The notes below the pieces were generated by a model. It was not told where the DNA came from. It saw only the letters and a program-made list of their open reading frames with translations, and did not search any database. Shown in pieces: positions 11,672-20,625 of a stretch of 64,000 nt of DNA. The DNA comes from SAR202 cluster bacterium bin127 (GTDB lineage: Bacteria; Chloroflexota; Dehalococcoidia; Lucifugimonadales; Lucifugimonadaceae), in contig MPNN01000002.1 in the NCBI GenBank assembly GCA_002239045.1, forward strand, positions 62,001 through 126,000, written 5' to 3'. A program made the translations under genes and the position numbers. Numbering within the stretch: position 1 is the stretch's first letter; each line of letters begins with the position of its first letter.

Positions 11672-12480
11672 CTCAATCAGGCGACACTCCCTGGTATGTC
11701 CAATTCTTCAAAGGCGACTACCTCCGCATCTACGGCCATACCCTCCAACAGGACCGAACCGACCTAGAAACACAATTCGCCATCCACGCCTTGGGTCTCG
11801 AACCTCATCACAACGTCTTGGACCTCTGCTGTGGTCAAGGCCGGCACAGCATCGCGCTGGCCAAAACGGGTTTGGAAGTGACGGGTGTCGACCTCAGCGA
11901 GGAGATGCTGGCGATCGCTCGATCGACCGCCGCACAGATAACGTTTGCCCCCGCTCGCGGGGGAAATGCCGAAGGCAAAGGGGGCCTCCAGTTCCAACAA
12001 GCCGACATGCGGCGGCTACCGAATGAATTTAGCGGCAAGTTTGATGCGGTCATCAACATGTTCTCGTCGTTCGGATACCTCGAAACCGAATCCGACGACC
12101 AGCAAGTCCTCCATCAAATCGCTAGGTGCCTCAAACCCGGCGGCAAACTATTGATGGACCTCCTCAACCGGGAGTGGGTGATCATCAACAACGAAGAAAC
12201 CGACTGGCATCGACACGACGACGGGCGGATAGTTCTCGAACGCCGTCAACTCGACCTCCAAACCAGCACCAACCACCTAACTTACACGGAAATTCTTCCG
12301 GACGGATCGCGCAATGAGATGTCGGATCTGCACATGCGGCTCTACAGCTTGACCGAGTTGACGAAGATGCTTGCTGTTGCGGGTCTGAACCTTGAGTACG
12401 TACACGGTGGGTTCCGTGGCGAGGCCTACTCGGTGGACACGCGTCGGATGATCATCGTCGCTGCCAAGCGGGAAGCATGA
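11668..12480 (+). CDS. class I SAM-dependent methyltransferase
   Basis: This methyltransferase of about 270 residues has the SAM-binding motif VLDLCCGQGRHSIALA, the acidic strand VTGVDLSEEML, and an AD(M) motif followed by FDAVINMFSSFGYL, as in small-molecule methyltransferases. The correct start is the ATG at 11668 overlapping the queC stop; the longer ORF-track frame is an antisense-like extension into queC. About 14 residues (APARGGNAEGKGG) between two core strands are encoded by a hairpin-rich GC segment that looks like an inserted repeat. Its substrate is unknown. Confidence 0.85.
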   Translation: MTQSGDTPWYVQFFKGDYLRIYGHTLQQDRTDLETQFAIHALGLEPHHNVLDLCCGQGRHSIALAKTGLEVTGVDLSEEMLAIARSTAAQITFAPARGGNAEGKGGLQFQQADMRRLPNEFSGKFDAVINMFSSFGYLETESDDQQVLHQIARCLKPGGKLLMDLLNREWVIINNEETDWHRHDDGRIVLERRQLDLQTSTNHLTYTEILPDGSRNEMSDLHMRLYSLTELTKMLAVAGLNLEYVHGGFRGEAYSVDTRRMIIVAAKREA

Positions 12481-12689
12481 CGCGCGTGTTGAATCTGAAA
12501 CACGACACCAATGCCGACGTCCTTTATTTAAGGCTCGACGACTCGCGCATCATCGAGTCTGAAGAGGTCTCACCCGGGGTCATCCTCGACTACAACGAAT
12601 CCAACGAAGTTGTCGGCATCGAGATGCACTACATCTCCAAACGCTCGTCAAAGCTCGATCTATCTGACATCGAGATCGAATCGGTCTAG
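12477..12689 (+). CDS. DUF2283 family small protein
   Basis: This 70-residue protein has the DUF2283 signature: D-x-x-A-D-V-L-Y-L-R-L, then EEVSPGVILDYNESNEVVGIE. It overlaps the methyltransferase stop by 4 bases, so it is the last gene of the que operon. DUF2283 proteins often occur beside DUF4258 partners in toxin-antitoxin-like pairs; no such partner is visible here. A close paralogue lies at 28472-28672. Confidence 0.85.
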   Translation: MTRVLNLKHDTNADVLYLRLDDSRIIESEEVSPGVILDYNESNEVVGIEMHYISKRSSKLDLSDIEIESV

Positions 12690-12743
12690 TACCAACCCCC
12701 ATTTCCGATAGGTACGTCAAACTGTCCTACCGCGGTGCGCGGG

Positions 12744-13505
12744 TCATCCCATGTCGCCTATCGGTTGATGCCTACCCCGATACCGTGCATTCGGTCCCTC
12801 TAAGATCCCGCGCTGAACCTCGGTGAGCCCCGGGTAGTTGTCAGCATCGAAGTACTGCGCCGACCATGAGACTGAGTGGGGGCTGTATTTGAAGAAGATT
12901 GTCCGCCGTTCGTCGGCGCCTGCCCATGGCAGCGTGCCATGCGTGAGGGCTTCGGTGAATATGATCGCGGTCCCCGCTGGACCCGTGACCCGCTCGACTA
13001 ACGGACCGGGTTCTTCCATCTCCTTCCATTCGTCCGGGAAGGAATAGTTGCTCTTGTGCGAGCCTGGCACGCAACCAAAACCGCCGTCCATGGGGCCAAC
13101 GTCCTTCAGGTTGTAGGCGACCACCGAGAGGCCGTTGTGCATCTGGCCGCCTTCGAAACGGAAGTAGTGCGTGGGATTGAACGGGATGGCGCCGCCGTGG
13201 AGCCGAGTGCCGATTGGTCCCTTGCCCGACCTGATCACGTCGGCGTAAACGTGATCGAGCCGAAAACCGTCGCCCAGCAGTTCGGACAGGTAAGGAGTAA
13301 TCCCCGGGTTGTCGATCAGGTCGCGATATTCCTTCCCCCATTCGAGCACCGGACCGAACCTGTGCGTGCGCATGTCTGGCGGGCACTCGGCGGCGATGTG
13401 CTCGTCGAGGATGCTGTTGAGTGTGGCGACCTGCTCCTGGGTCAGCGCATCGGGCACGGCGAGGTAGCCCTTAAGGTCGAACAGATATCGTTCATGGTCG
13501 TTCAT
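12744..13505 (-). CDS. phytanoyl-CoA dioxygenase (PhyH) family protein with H-x-G motif
   Basis: This 253-residue protein has the Fe(II)/2-oxoglutarate oxygenase cupin core. Visible parts are LDHVYADVI, RLHGGAIPFNP (H103), the central DGGFGCVPGSHKSNY, the distal histidine in EALTHGTLPW (H189) and ADERRTIFFKY, whose Arg would bind the 2-oxoglutarate carboxylate. The usual H-x-D iron motif reads H-G-G here, so the carboxylate ligand is not at the normal place. Iron halogenases such as SyrB2 and WelO5 lack this carboxylate, but a subgroup of PhyH homologues may share HGG without being halogenases. It is divergent from no close partner; the peptide transporter follows. Confidence 0.85.
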   Translation of the reverse strand: MNDHERYLFDLKGYLAVPDALTQEQVATLNSILDEHIAAECPPDMRTHRFGPVLEWGKEYRDLIDNPGITPYLSELLGDGFRLDHVYADVIRSGKGPIGTRLHGGAIPFNPTHYFRFEGGQMHNGLSVVAYNLKDVGPMDGGFGCVPGSHKSNYSFPDEWKEMEEPGPLVERVTGPAGTAIIFTEALTHGTLPWAGADERRTIFFKYSPHSVSWSAQYFDADNYPGLTEVQRGILEGPNARYRGRHQPIGDMG

Positions 13506-13574
13506 GGGGAGACTCCTGCTGGTTTGTGACAGGATACGTTATTCCGCCCCACCACCGTCATTCCAGCGCACATC

Positions 13575-13600
13575 CGTCATTCCTGCGAAAGCAGGAACCC
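13575..13600. repeat. REP-like hairpin repeat
   Basis: The segment CGTCATTCCTGCGAAAGCAGGAA forms a short hairpin (TTCCTGC/GCAGGAA) and matches copies near 20341, 21519, 22829, 33544 and 58195. It is intergenic and sits just before a strong terminator. Confidence 0.7.
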
Positions 13601-13620
13601 AAACCACGGGCCGCCTAAAC

Positions 13621-13659
13621 CAAAACGGCGAGGGACAGTGATTATCCCTCGCCGTTTTG
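13621..13659. terminator. strong bidirectional intrinsic terminator
   Basis: CAAAACGGCGAGGGA and TCCCTCGCCGTTTTG form a perfect 15-bp stem with a 9-base loop. The A-tract on one arm and T-tract on the other give U-rich ends in both directions. It lies immediately after the stop codon of the substrate-binding protein gene and is the likely terminator of that gene. Confidence 0.85.
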
Positions 13660-13675
13660 CCCTATGTGAATTTTG

Positions 13676-15607
13676 TTAATTCGCCTCTAACCGCGTCACG
13701 ATCTTCAGGAATTCCTGCTGCCATGGGTGCAACACGCCGTAGTTGTCGTCGAATGAAGGCCAGCCTTTCCAGTAGTTTTCGCTGCCAAGGTGGCGGATTA
13801 TCAGCTGCGACACATAGATATCTGGCAGTTCTTCGTACCAGATCTCCATCGCGTCCTCGAAGAGATCCATCGTCTGCGGATCCGTGGCCGGAATCTTCGA
13901 CATCTCAGTCACGATATCGTCGAATTCCGAGTTGCGCCAGCGTGCCGTGGCCCATGGGTTCACGGGTGGTTCGCCGATGTCGCGGAAGGTCGCTGACGAG
14001 TAGAGCGAGAGCATGTAGTACGGGTCTGCGCCCAACACGCCAGACGGGCCCTTGCAACCGAACTGATAGTCGCGCTCGCCGCGGCCGAATGCCTCGCCCG
14101 TGCCCGGGCTCTGGTCCATCTCCGCGTCGAAGCCCGCGTCTTCGAGCTGTTTGACGATGTGGACACCGTAACGTGCGAGCCAAGACGGGAAGCCGATGCT
14201 CATCTCGATCACGTCGCCGTCCTTCTCCCACATGTCGTCGCTGTTCTTGGTGTATCCAGCCGTAGCCATGCGTTCGTCGAGAAGGTCGTAGTGGTCCGAG
14301 GTGTCGAGGGAATGTTTCTCGTAGATTGGTTGCAACACCTCTTCGAACGGGTCGAACCAAGCGTACGGGGTGACCATGTGATAGGCCACGGTTCCCGCGC
14401 CGCGTTCGGCGTTGCTGACCAATGTCTCGCGGTTGAGCGCGTAGTTGAGCGCCCATCGGATGTCCTTGCTCTGGGCCACCGGGCTGTCGCCAGCATTGTT
14501 GACGAACAAACCGATTGGACACCAGTCGAGATATCCGTAAGGCGGTTCCTGCTTGCTCCAGCTAACGACACTCGGGTTCTGCTCAAAGACGTCCAGCAAA
14601 GTGTCGACGGGCACCATACTCATAGCATCGATCTCGTTGCGAATGATCATCTGGGCCCGTGCTGTTTCGTCTCTTTGCGGTATGTAAACGACCTTCTCGA
14701 TAGCGGGGAGGTCTTTGAATCCCGCTTCCACAGCCCACCAGTCGTCGCGACGCACGAAGACTTTCTGCTCCGGCGATGCGGAGGCTAGGGCGAACGGTCC
14801 GGTCGAAATCGGCCATCCTTGTGCCGGGTCATAGAACGTGAATTCTTGCGCGTTTTGGCCTTCCCAGATGTGCTTCGGTAGGATGTGTTCAGACAGGCCG
14901 TGGTTGCTGGTCAGCGTGTTGACCCACCAGCTCGGTGAAGGCTCTTTCAGCGTGAAGTGCACCTTGTTGCCGTCGATCACTTCTACAGAATCGAGGAGGT
15001 GGATCTCGGCCGTATGAACCATCGAGTCTTGGTTTTCTTGCACCAATGCGAAGGTGAATGCAACGTCGTCCGCAGAGAACGGCGTGCCGTCGCTCCAGTA
15101 GACACCGTCTCGGATTGAGAGTGTCACCTCTCGGAAGTCATCGCTGATGTCCATCGACTCGGCCAACCACATCTCGTGCTCACCAGTCAGCAGATTGAAC
15201 ATGATCAGCGGCTCGCTCATGGTCTGCAACGGTCCGGTGTGCCAACCTCCCACGCCACCAGGGACGTAGTTGTTGAAGTTCTCCCAGTCCGGGTATCGAC
15301 CGTCTTGACCGCCGCTCATGACGATCAAAGTTTTCTCACGCGATACCGAATCGGGGTCGATCAACGGCGCTGGTTCCTTCATCATCATCCCATCACCATC
15401 CATCGCATCTTCATGCTCTGGTTCAGGCTCAGGCGCCGTGGTCGCCGTCGGCGGTACCGCTGTGGCGGTCGGTGGGACGGGCGTCGCCGTCGGTTCCTCT
15501 TCGCTGCACGCAACAGCTGCGACCATCACAGTCGTGACGACCAGCGAAAGCGCCAACAAACGGAACAGCCAAGCCTTTCGCGTCGTTGAATTCAAACGTC
15601 TATACAT
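13676..15607 (-). CDS. ABC transporter substrate-binding lipoprotein, oligopeptide/dipeptide family 5
   Basis: This is the extracytoplasmic receptor for an oligopeptide-type ABC transporter. The 643-residue precursor has a type II signal with lipobox VAAVAC at residues 29-34, then a Pro/Thr/Ala linker ([17 protein letters not shown]) and the family 5 solute-binding fold (for example TLSIRDGVYWSDGTPFSADDVAFTF and IRWALNYALNRETLV). It is divergent from the permease genes across a 180-bp intergenic region that should contain promoters for both. The ligand is unknown. Confidence 0.92.
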   Translation of the reverse strand: MYRRLNSTTRKAWLFRLLALSLVVTTVMVAAVACSEEEPTATPVPPTATAVPPTATTAPEPEPEHEDAMDGDGMMMKEPAPLIDPDSVSREKTLIVMSGGQDGRYPDWENFNNYVPGGVGGWHTGPLQTMSEPLIMFNLLTGEHEMWLAESMDISDDFREVTLSIRDGVYWSDGTPFSADDVAFTFALVQENQDSMVHTAEIHLLDSVEVIDGNKVHFTLKEPSPSWWVNTLTSNHGLSEHILPKHIWEGQNAQEFTFYDPAQGWPISTGPFALASASPEQKVFVRRDDWWAVEAGFKDLPAIEKVVYIPQRDETARAQMIIRNEIDAMSMVPVDTLLDVFEQNPSVVSWSKQEPPYGYLDWCPIGLFVNNAGDSPVAQSKDIRWALNYALNRETLVSNAERGAGTVAYHMVTPYAWFDPFEEVLQPIYEKHSLDTSDHYDLLDERMATAGYTKNSDDMWEKDGDVIEMSIGFPSWLARYGVHIVKQLEDAGFDAEMDQSPGTGEAFGRGERDYQFGCKGPSGVLGADPYYMLSLYSSATFRDIGEPPVNPWATARWRNSEFDDIVTEMSKIPATDPQTMDLFEDAMEIWYEELPDIYVSQLIIRHLGSENYWKGWPSFDDNYGVLHPWQQEFLKIVTRLEAN

Positions 15608-15787
15608 GTCTCGATATCTTTCTTCTCTTCAATATGTGAATCCAATGCCTTGTGGTTGTGCTAGTCTGTTGCCAATCCATCGTTCGAGGGTCGCAATGAT
15701 GCGACCCGAACGGGCTTTGGATACCATTGCTAACGCAATTTAACACATCGCGAACGCACACGCGCGAGATACGACGTATCAACAACT

Positions 15788-16795
15788 ATGACTGCTGAGT
15801 ACTTACTAAGACGCATTGGGGTCTTCTTCCTCGTCGTCTGGGGCGCCGCTTCCTTTAACTTCATCTTGCCGCGCATCGCGGACGTCAACCCCATCGAAGA
15901 GCGCATGAGTCAGCTCGCGTCGCGAGGTGCGGTCTCCAGCGGGAACACCGAAGCGATGATCAAGCACTTTGAGAAGCGTTTCGGGTTGGACAAGCCGCTC
16001 TGGGAACAATACGTTCGCTATATCTGGAACTTCGCGCGTTTCGACTTCGGATTTTCCATCGCGTTTTTCCCGACGCAAGTCCGTTCAGTCATATCCCAGG
16101 CATTACCTTGGACGCTCGTGCTGGTCACCGTGTCTTCACTTATCTATATGTTTCTCGGCATGGCCTTAGGCGCGCTCGTCGCTTGGCCCGGAGCATCTAG
16201 AGCGTTCAAACTACTTTTCCCTCCAATAATGGCCCTATCTGCCATCCCCTACTACCTCGTCGGCATCGCGCTTATCCACTTCTTCGCCTTCCAACTCGAG
16301 TGGTTTCCGTTAGGTGGCGGTTACACCGTCGGGTCATCTCCGGGTTGGGACTTCGATTTCTACTTGGACGCGGCCAAACACGCAATCCTCCCCGCGCTCG
16401 CCATCATCCTTGTCAGCATCGGCTTCTCGGCGATCCAGATGCGCGGCATGATGGTGACGACTCAGGGCGAAGACTACATGCTGCTCGCCGAGGCGAAAGG
16501 CGCGAAAAGCTGGCGACTTTTCGCCTGGTACGGCGTGCGGAACGCCATGTTGCCGCAAATCACATCATTCGCTCTCACGCTCGGCCACGTCGTCTCGGGT
16601 GTCATCCTCGTTGAAGTCGTCTTTGGATACCCTGGCATTGGCACTATGCTCCTGCAATCGATCCGCAATTTCGACTACACGTTGCTTTACGGAATCGTGT
16701 ACCTCGTGATCCTCTCAATCGCTCTCGCGACATTGATTCTCGATTTGATTTATCCCCGCCTTGACCCGCGTATCACCTACGCGCCAAGGAGCTAA
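15788..16795 (+). CDS. ABC transporter permease, DppB/OppB type
   Basis: This is the inner-membrane channel subunit, 335 residues, with an N-terminal membrane anchor (residues 5-25) and about five further helices. The permease EAA loop is near residues 235-255 (EDYMLLAEAKGAKSWRLF), where it docks on the ATPases. It is the first gene of a four-gene operon with DppC-, DppD- and DppF-like proteins and pairs with the divergent binding protein. Confidence 0.93.
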   Translation: MTAEYLLRRIGVFFLVVWGAASFNFILPRIADVNPIEERMSQLASRGAVSSGNTEAMIKHFEKRFGLDKPLWEQYVRYIWNFARFDFGFSIAFFPTQVRSVISQALPWTLVLVTVSSLIYMFLGMALGALVAWPGASRAFKLLFPPIMALSAIPYYLVGIALIHFFAFQLEWFPLGGGYTVGSSPGWDFDFYLDAAKHAILPALAIILVSIGFSAIQMRGMMVTTQGEDYMLLAEAKGAKSWRLFAWYGVRNAMLPQITSFALTLGHVVSGVILVEVVFGYPGIGTMLLQSIRNFDYTLLYGIVYLVILSIALATLILDLIYPRLDPRITYAPRS

Positions 16796-16802
16796 CTACA
16801 GG

Positions 16803-17774
16803 ATGACCACCGCGCAGCCAGAATCCCAAGGTTCGATGTTCGACACCACGATCGAGCATCAAGAGGGTAGCGGTTTCGTGCGCTCTCTCCTCGCGCCGTT
16901 ACGCTGGATGAGAGACTATCCGACGCTGTGGGCCGGCCTCTTCCTGCTCGCATTCATGGTTCTTTTCGGCATCGTCGGCTCTCAGTTCGTAGATCCCGAG
17001 TTGGCGCGCGCCGGCACCGTGGAGATCGATTTGAGTCCTGGTCAGACCGTCGACTACCGTGTTAAAGGCGAAGACCGAAGCGCGTTCTCGGTGTTAGGCA
17101 CTGACAGCCAAGGTCGAGACGTTTGGGCCGTGACGATGCTGGGCACACCCCTGACTATCTATGTTGGTTTCCTCGCGGCATTGATCGGAATGACTATCGG
17201 TACCGTGCTCGGATTCATCGGTGGATTTTACGGTGGGATTGTCGACAACTTCTTCAAGAGCTTCGCCGATATGCTCATTACCGTACCTGTCTTGATGATC
17301 CTCGTCGTCGTCGCCGTGACCCTGAAATCTTCGATCGATGTCACTCAGCAGGCCCTCATAATCTCGGCTTTTGTTTGGATGTGGCCCCTCAGAACCATCC
17401 GCGCGCAGGTCCTGTCCATGCGCGAACGTGCTTACATCTCGGTCGCTCAGATATCAGGTGCCAACACCCTTGAAGTCATCTTTCTCGAGATGCTTCCGAA
17501 TCTGTTGCCTTTCCTCGCCGCAAGCCTTGCGACCGCGGTCGCCACGGCGATGCTTACGACGATCGGGATGGATGCACTCGGGCTTGGACCTCAAAACCAG
17601 CCAACGCTCGGCAACACGATTTATTGGGCGCTCTTCTACTCCGCACCATTCCGTGGAATCTGGTGGTGGTGGACGCCGCCAGTGCTCGCGCTAGCTCTCG
17701 TCTTCGGTAGCCTGTATCTCATAACTGCCGGTCTAGACCCGTTGGCTAACCCGCGTTTGCGGAGGCAGGTATGA
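16803..17774 (+). CDS. ABC transporter permease, DppC/OppC type
   Basis: This is the second channel subunit of the peptide-type transporter. The ATG at 16803 follows an AAGGAG 10-11 bases upstream; the ORF-track start at 16761 lies within the preceding gene. The protein of about 323 residues has an N-terminal helix (residues 38-60), a periplasmic loop and four to five helices, with the EAA-like loop REAYISVAQISGANTLEVIF. It overlaps the next ATPase gene by 4 bases (ATGA), so they are coupled. Confidence 0.93.
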   Translation: MTTAQPESQGSMFDTTIEHQEGSGFVRSLLAPLRWMRDYPTLWAGLFLLAFMVLFGIVGSQFVDPELARAGTVEIDLSPGQTVDYRVKGEDRSAFSVLGTDSQGRDVWAVTMLGTPLTIYVGFLAALIGMTIGTVLGFIGGFYGGIVDNFFKSFADMLITVPVLMILVVVAVTLKSSIDVTQQALIISAFVWMWPLRTIRAQVLSMRERAYISVAQISGANTLEVIFLEMLPNLLPFLAASLATAVATAMLTTIGMDALGLGPQNQPTLGNTIYWALFYSAPFRGIWWWWTPPVLALALVFGSLYLITAGLDPLANPRLRRQV

Positions 17775-18787
17775 GTGCCGAAACCCACGCAAACGGGGGA
17801 CATAGCGCCGCACTCGACGTCAACGACCTCGGCGTCTCCTATTACACATCAAGCGGTGAGATCAAAGCCGCAGACGGTGTCAGCTTCTCGATCATGCCCG
17901 GGAAACGCATGGGGCTCGTGGGAGAATCGGGATCGGGCAAAACCACAACCGCACTCGCGTTGATGCGGTTGATCAAACCGCCCGGGCGCATCACCAAGGG
18001 CTCCGCGGTGATCGACGGAATCGACTTGCTCTCACTAAGCGAGGAGGAGATGCGCACCGCGAAACTGTCGCAGATCGCCCTTGTCCCACAAGGTGCCATG
18101 AACTCTCTCAACCCGGTTGCCAAGGTGAAGAATCAGATCATCGACGGTTTGAGAGACCACGACGCCCAACACTCGGCATCTCAATACCGCGAACTGGTGA
18201 CGGAACTTCTCGATAAAGTCGGGTTAAACCGGCAAGTCGGAGACATGTACCCGCACGAACTGAGCGGAGGGATGAAGCAGCGCGTCACCATCGCGATCGC
18301 CATCTCGATGGGACCGAAAGTCATCATCGCCGACGAACCCACTTCCGCGCTCGACGTTGTCGTCCAACGCCAGATCATGGAAACCCTCGCCGAACTCCAA
18401 GACGAACTCGCTGCCGCGATACTGCTGATTGGTCACGACATCGGCTTGATGGCGCAGTTCGTCGACACGCTGGGCGTCATGTATGCGGGCAGATTGGTGG
18501 AGACCGGGACGCTCAGGCAGCTCCTCAGCGAGCCTAAACATCCTTATACGCAGATGCTGATAGACAGTCTGCCTTCGCTCGAACGCAAAGACCGCAAGCG
18601 TGGCGACCTGCGTGGTATACCCGGCACTGCGCCGTCGCTATACGCGCTGCCCAGTGGATGCCCGTTTCATCCGCGGTGTCCCCAAGCGATGGATATTTGC
18701 CCGTCGGAAGAACCGTTGCTCAAGGTCGTCAACGACGATCATGTGGCGAACCAAGGTGAACAACAGGCGGCCTGCCTTCTTTATTGA
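17771..18787 (+). CDS. ABC transporter ATP-binding protein, DppD/OppD type
   Basis: This ATPase powers the peptide-type transporter. Walker A GESGSGKTT is near residue 52, the signature LSGGMKQRV near residue 162, and the Walker B/D-loop reads IIADEPTSALD. The C-terminal oligopeptide/dipeptide extension carries the cysteine cluster CPFHPRCPQAMDIC, which in the family can bind an Fe-S cluster. Its start overlaps the DppC stop. The length of 338 residues is typical. Confidence 0.94.
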   Translation: MSAETHANGGHSAALDVNDLGVSYYTSSGEIKAADGVSFSIMPGKRMGLVGESGSGKTTTALALMRLIKPPGRITKGSAVIDGIDLLSLSEEEMRTAKLSQIALVPQGAMNSLNPVAKVKNQIIDGLRDHDAQHSASQYRELVTELLDKVGLNRQVGDMYPHELSGGMKQRVTIAIAISMGPKVIIADEPTSALDVVVQRQIMETLAELQDELAAAILLIGHDIGLMAQFVDTLGVMYAGRLVETGTLRQLLSEPKHPYTQMLIDSLPSLERKDRKRGDLRGIPGTAPSLYALPSGCPFHPRCPQAMDICPSEEPLLKVVNDDHVANQGEQQAACLLY

Positions 18788-18790
18788 TAC

Positions 18791-19786
18791 GTGATGTCAT
18801 CGCTAATCGAACTCAAGAACACGAGCAAAATCTTCGGCACCGGATGGTTCAGCCGCAAGACGGTGGCGCTCCGCGATTTCTCGATATCCGTCAATGAAGA
18901 CGAGCCAGCGATCACCGCGTTGGTAGGCGAAAGCGGGAGTGGAAAGACAACCATCGCTCGCTTGATACTTGGTATCATACCCCCAACCACCGGTGAAGTT
19001 CTCTACCGAGGCAAGGCCGTTGCCCAGCTCTCACGCGCCGAGCGTCGACAGTTCAGGCGCGACGTCCAGGTAATCTTCCAAGACCCTTTCGAGGTCTACA
19101 ACCCTTTCTACAAAGTCGACCACGCGCTCCATCTTCCCGTCCGCAAAGCTGGTCTCGCCTCGTCACGCGACGAAGCCGTGGAGATCATTGAGACTACCTT
19201 GCGGCAAGTCGGACTTAACCCCCGGGACACGCTCGGGCGATACCCGCACCAGCTCAGCGGTGGACAGCGTCAACGGGTCATGGTTGCACGGGCTCTCTTG
19301 CTCAATCCCAAGCTCATCGTCGCCGACGAGCCGGTTTCGATGGTTGACGCATCCCTCCGAGCCACTATCCTTGAAAATCTGCGACTGCTCAACACCGAGT
19401 TCGGTATCTCGATCATCTACATCACCCACGATCTGACCACTGCTTACGAGATCAGCGAGAAGATTGTCGTCCTGTATCGTGGTGTCGTCGCGGAACAGGG
19501 CGACGTGGTGCCGGTCGTCGAAGAACCTGAGCATCCATACACGCAACTCTTGATCGGCTCGATTCCGATGCCCGATCCCGACCAGAAATGGCAGCAGGGC
19601 CTAGAGGTGGTTTCGCCAACGACTGACGGTGCCGACGATACGATGAACGCGGAGTACACCGGCTGCCAATTCGCCGACCGTTGCCCGCACGCGATGGATA
19701 TCTGCCAAGTAGCCGCACCGCTCTATCAAACCGCGCCCAATCGCGTCGTTTCCTGCCACCTTTACCGAGAAACCGCGGTCGTCTAG
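18791..19786 (+). CDS. ABC transporter ATP-binding protein, DppF/OppF type
   Basis: This is the second ATPase of the transporter. It shows Walker A GESGSGKTT, the signature LSGGQRQRV, Walker B VADEPVSMVD and the C-terminal cysteine cluster (CQFADRCPHAMDIC). The start is either GTG 18791 or the adjacent ATG 18794. In the D-loop region the usual SALD is SMVD, which is seen in some DppF proteins. It is the last gene of the operon, 3 bases after DppD. Confidence 0.93.
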   Translation: MMSSLIELKNTSKIFGTGWFSRKTVALRDFSISVNEDEPAITALVGESGSGKTTIARLILGIIPPTTGEVLYRGKAVAQLSRAERRQFRRDVQVIFQDPFEVYNPFYKVDHALHLPVRKAGLASSRDEAVEIIETTLRQVGLNPRDTLGRYPHQLSGGQRQRVMVARALLLNPKLIVADEPVSMVDASLRATILENLRLLNTEFGISIIYITHDLTTAYEISEKIVVLYRGVVAEQGDVVPVVEEPEHPYTQLLIGSIPMPDPDQKWQQGLEVVSPTTDGADDTMNAEYTGCQFADRCPHAMDICQVAAPLYQTAPNRVVSCHLYRETAVV

Positions 19787-19869
19787 ATTCGTCTGGGCGA
19801 CCACCGGAGTTGACCCGACGATTGTCCACCAACGCCGATCGTTCAGGAAACATCAATACCATCGGAGAA

Positions 19870-20271
19870 TCACTCAATCCAAAAGTGGGGGTTCCAGGCG
19901 ATTTCCCAGAGGTATCCTTCGGGGTCGGAGAAGTAGCCGGAGTAGCCGCCCCAGAAGGTGTCTTGGGCGGGTTTGACTAGGGTTGCTCCTGCGGTGACTG
20001 CGATGTCCAGGAGGGTGTCTACTTCTTCGCGGGTGCGGACGTTGTGGGCTAGTGTGACGCCGGAGAAGCCGCTGCCTTTGGCGTCGATGCCGATGTCGTC
20101 TGCCAAGGCCTCTCGTGGGTATAGCGCGAGCCAAGTTCCGGCGTTTTGGAAGAAAGCGATGGATTCGGTGTTTTGGTCGAATAGGGGCAGTCCGAGTCCG
20201 TCGCGGTAGAATTGGACGGCTCTGGGGAGGTTGTTGACGCCTAGGGTGATGATGCTGATGCGGGGTTCCAT
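19870..20271 (-). CDS. VOC (glyoxalase/bleomycin resistance) superfamily protein
   Basis: This 133-residue protein has two beta-alpha-beta-beta-beta modules. The first starts ISIITLGVNNLPRAVQFYRDGLGL and the second ends GYFSDPEGYLWEIAWNP, as in many glyoxalase-like proteins. The Glu in LWEI is a typical metal ligand, but the first-strand metal residue is not His, so it may not be a metal-dependent glyoxalase. It stands alone between the transporter operon and a repeat-rich stretch. Its substrate is unknown. Confidence 0.82.
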   Translation of the reverse strand: MEPRISIITLGVNNLPRAVQFYRDGLGLPLFDQNTESIAFFQNAGTWLALYPREALADDIGIDAKGSGFSGVTLAHNVRTREEVDTLLDIAVTAGATLVKPAQDTFWGGYSGYFSDPEGYLWEIAWNPHFWIE

Positions 20272-20625
20272 GGGGTTTTAGGATACTGCGGGGGGTGTGG
20301 TAGGGGATTGTGTGTTTGGAACTGGCGCGTTTGGTTTTTCTCTGGGTTCCCGCGTCCGCGGGAATGACGGATGGTTTGCTGGAACGTCGGATGGTGTGCC
20401 GAAATGACGGATGGCTTGCGGGAATGACAGGGTTTCCGCTGCTGCGGAGCGATGTTCGCCGCGAGGTTTGGCTGGTAGGCCGCCCCTTGGCCGCCCGGTG
20501 CCCTCACCCTAGCCCTCTCCCGCCGAGCGGGAGAGGGGATGGTTGTCGTGTTGTTTCGGTGGCGCGGTGATGTTGGCGGTTTCCAACGGGTTTTGGCAAA
20601 CATCCGGCGTGTGAGGCGACGCGGG
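20272..20625. repeat. repeat-rich intergenic region
   Basis: No gene is visible here. The stretch holds a REP-like hairpin (TTCCCGCGTCCGCGGGAATGACGG at about 20348), three degenerate tandem copies of a GGAATGACGGATGG-type unit up to about 20430, and a CCCTCTCCCGCCGAGCGGGAGAGGG hairpin at 20512-20536 that resembles the terminator at 628-653. It lies between two genes on the minus strand and may end sucD transcription. Confidence 0.7.

Noticed and set aside
20341-20430. CRISPR array
   Set aside because: The units are short, degenerate and nearly contiguous, without spacer-sized gaps.
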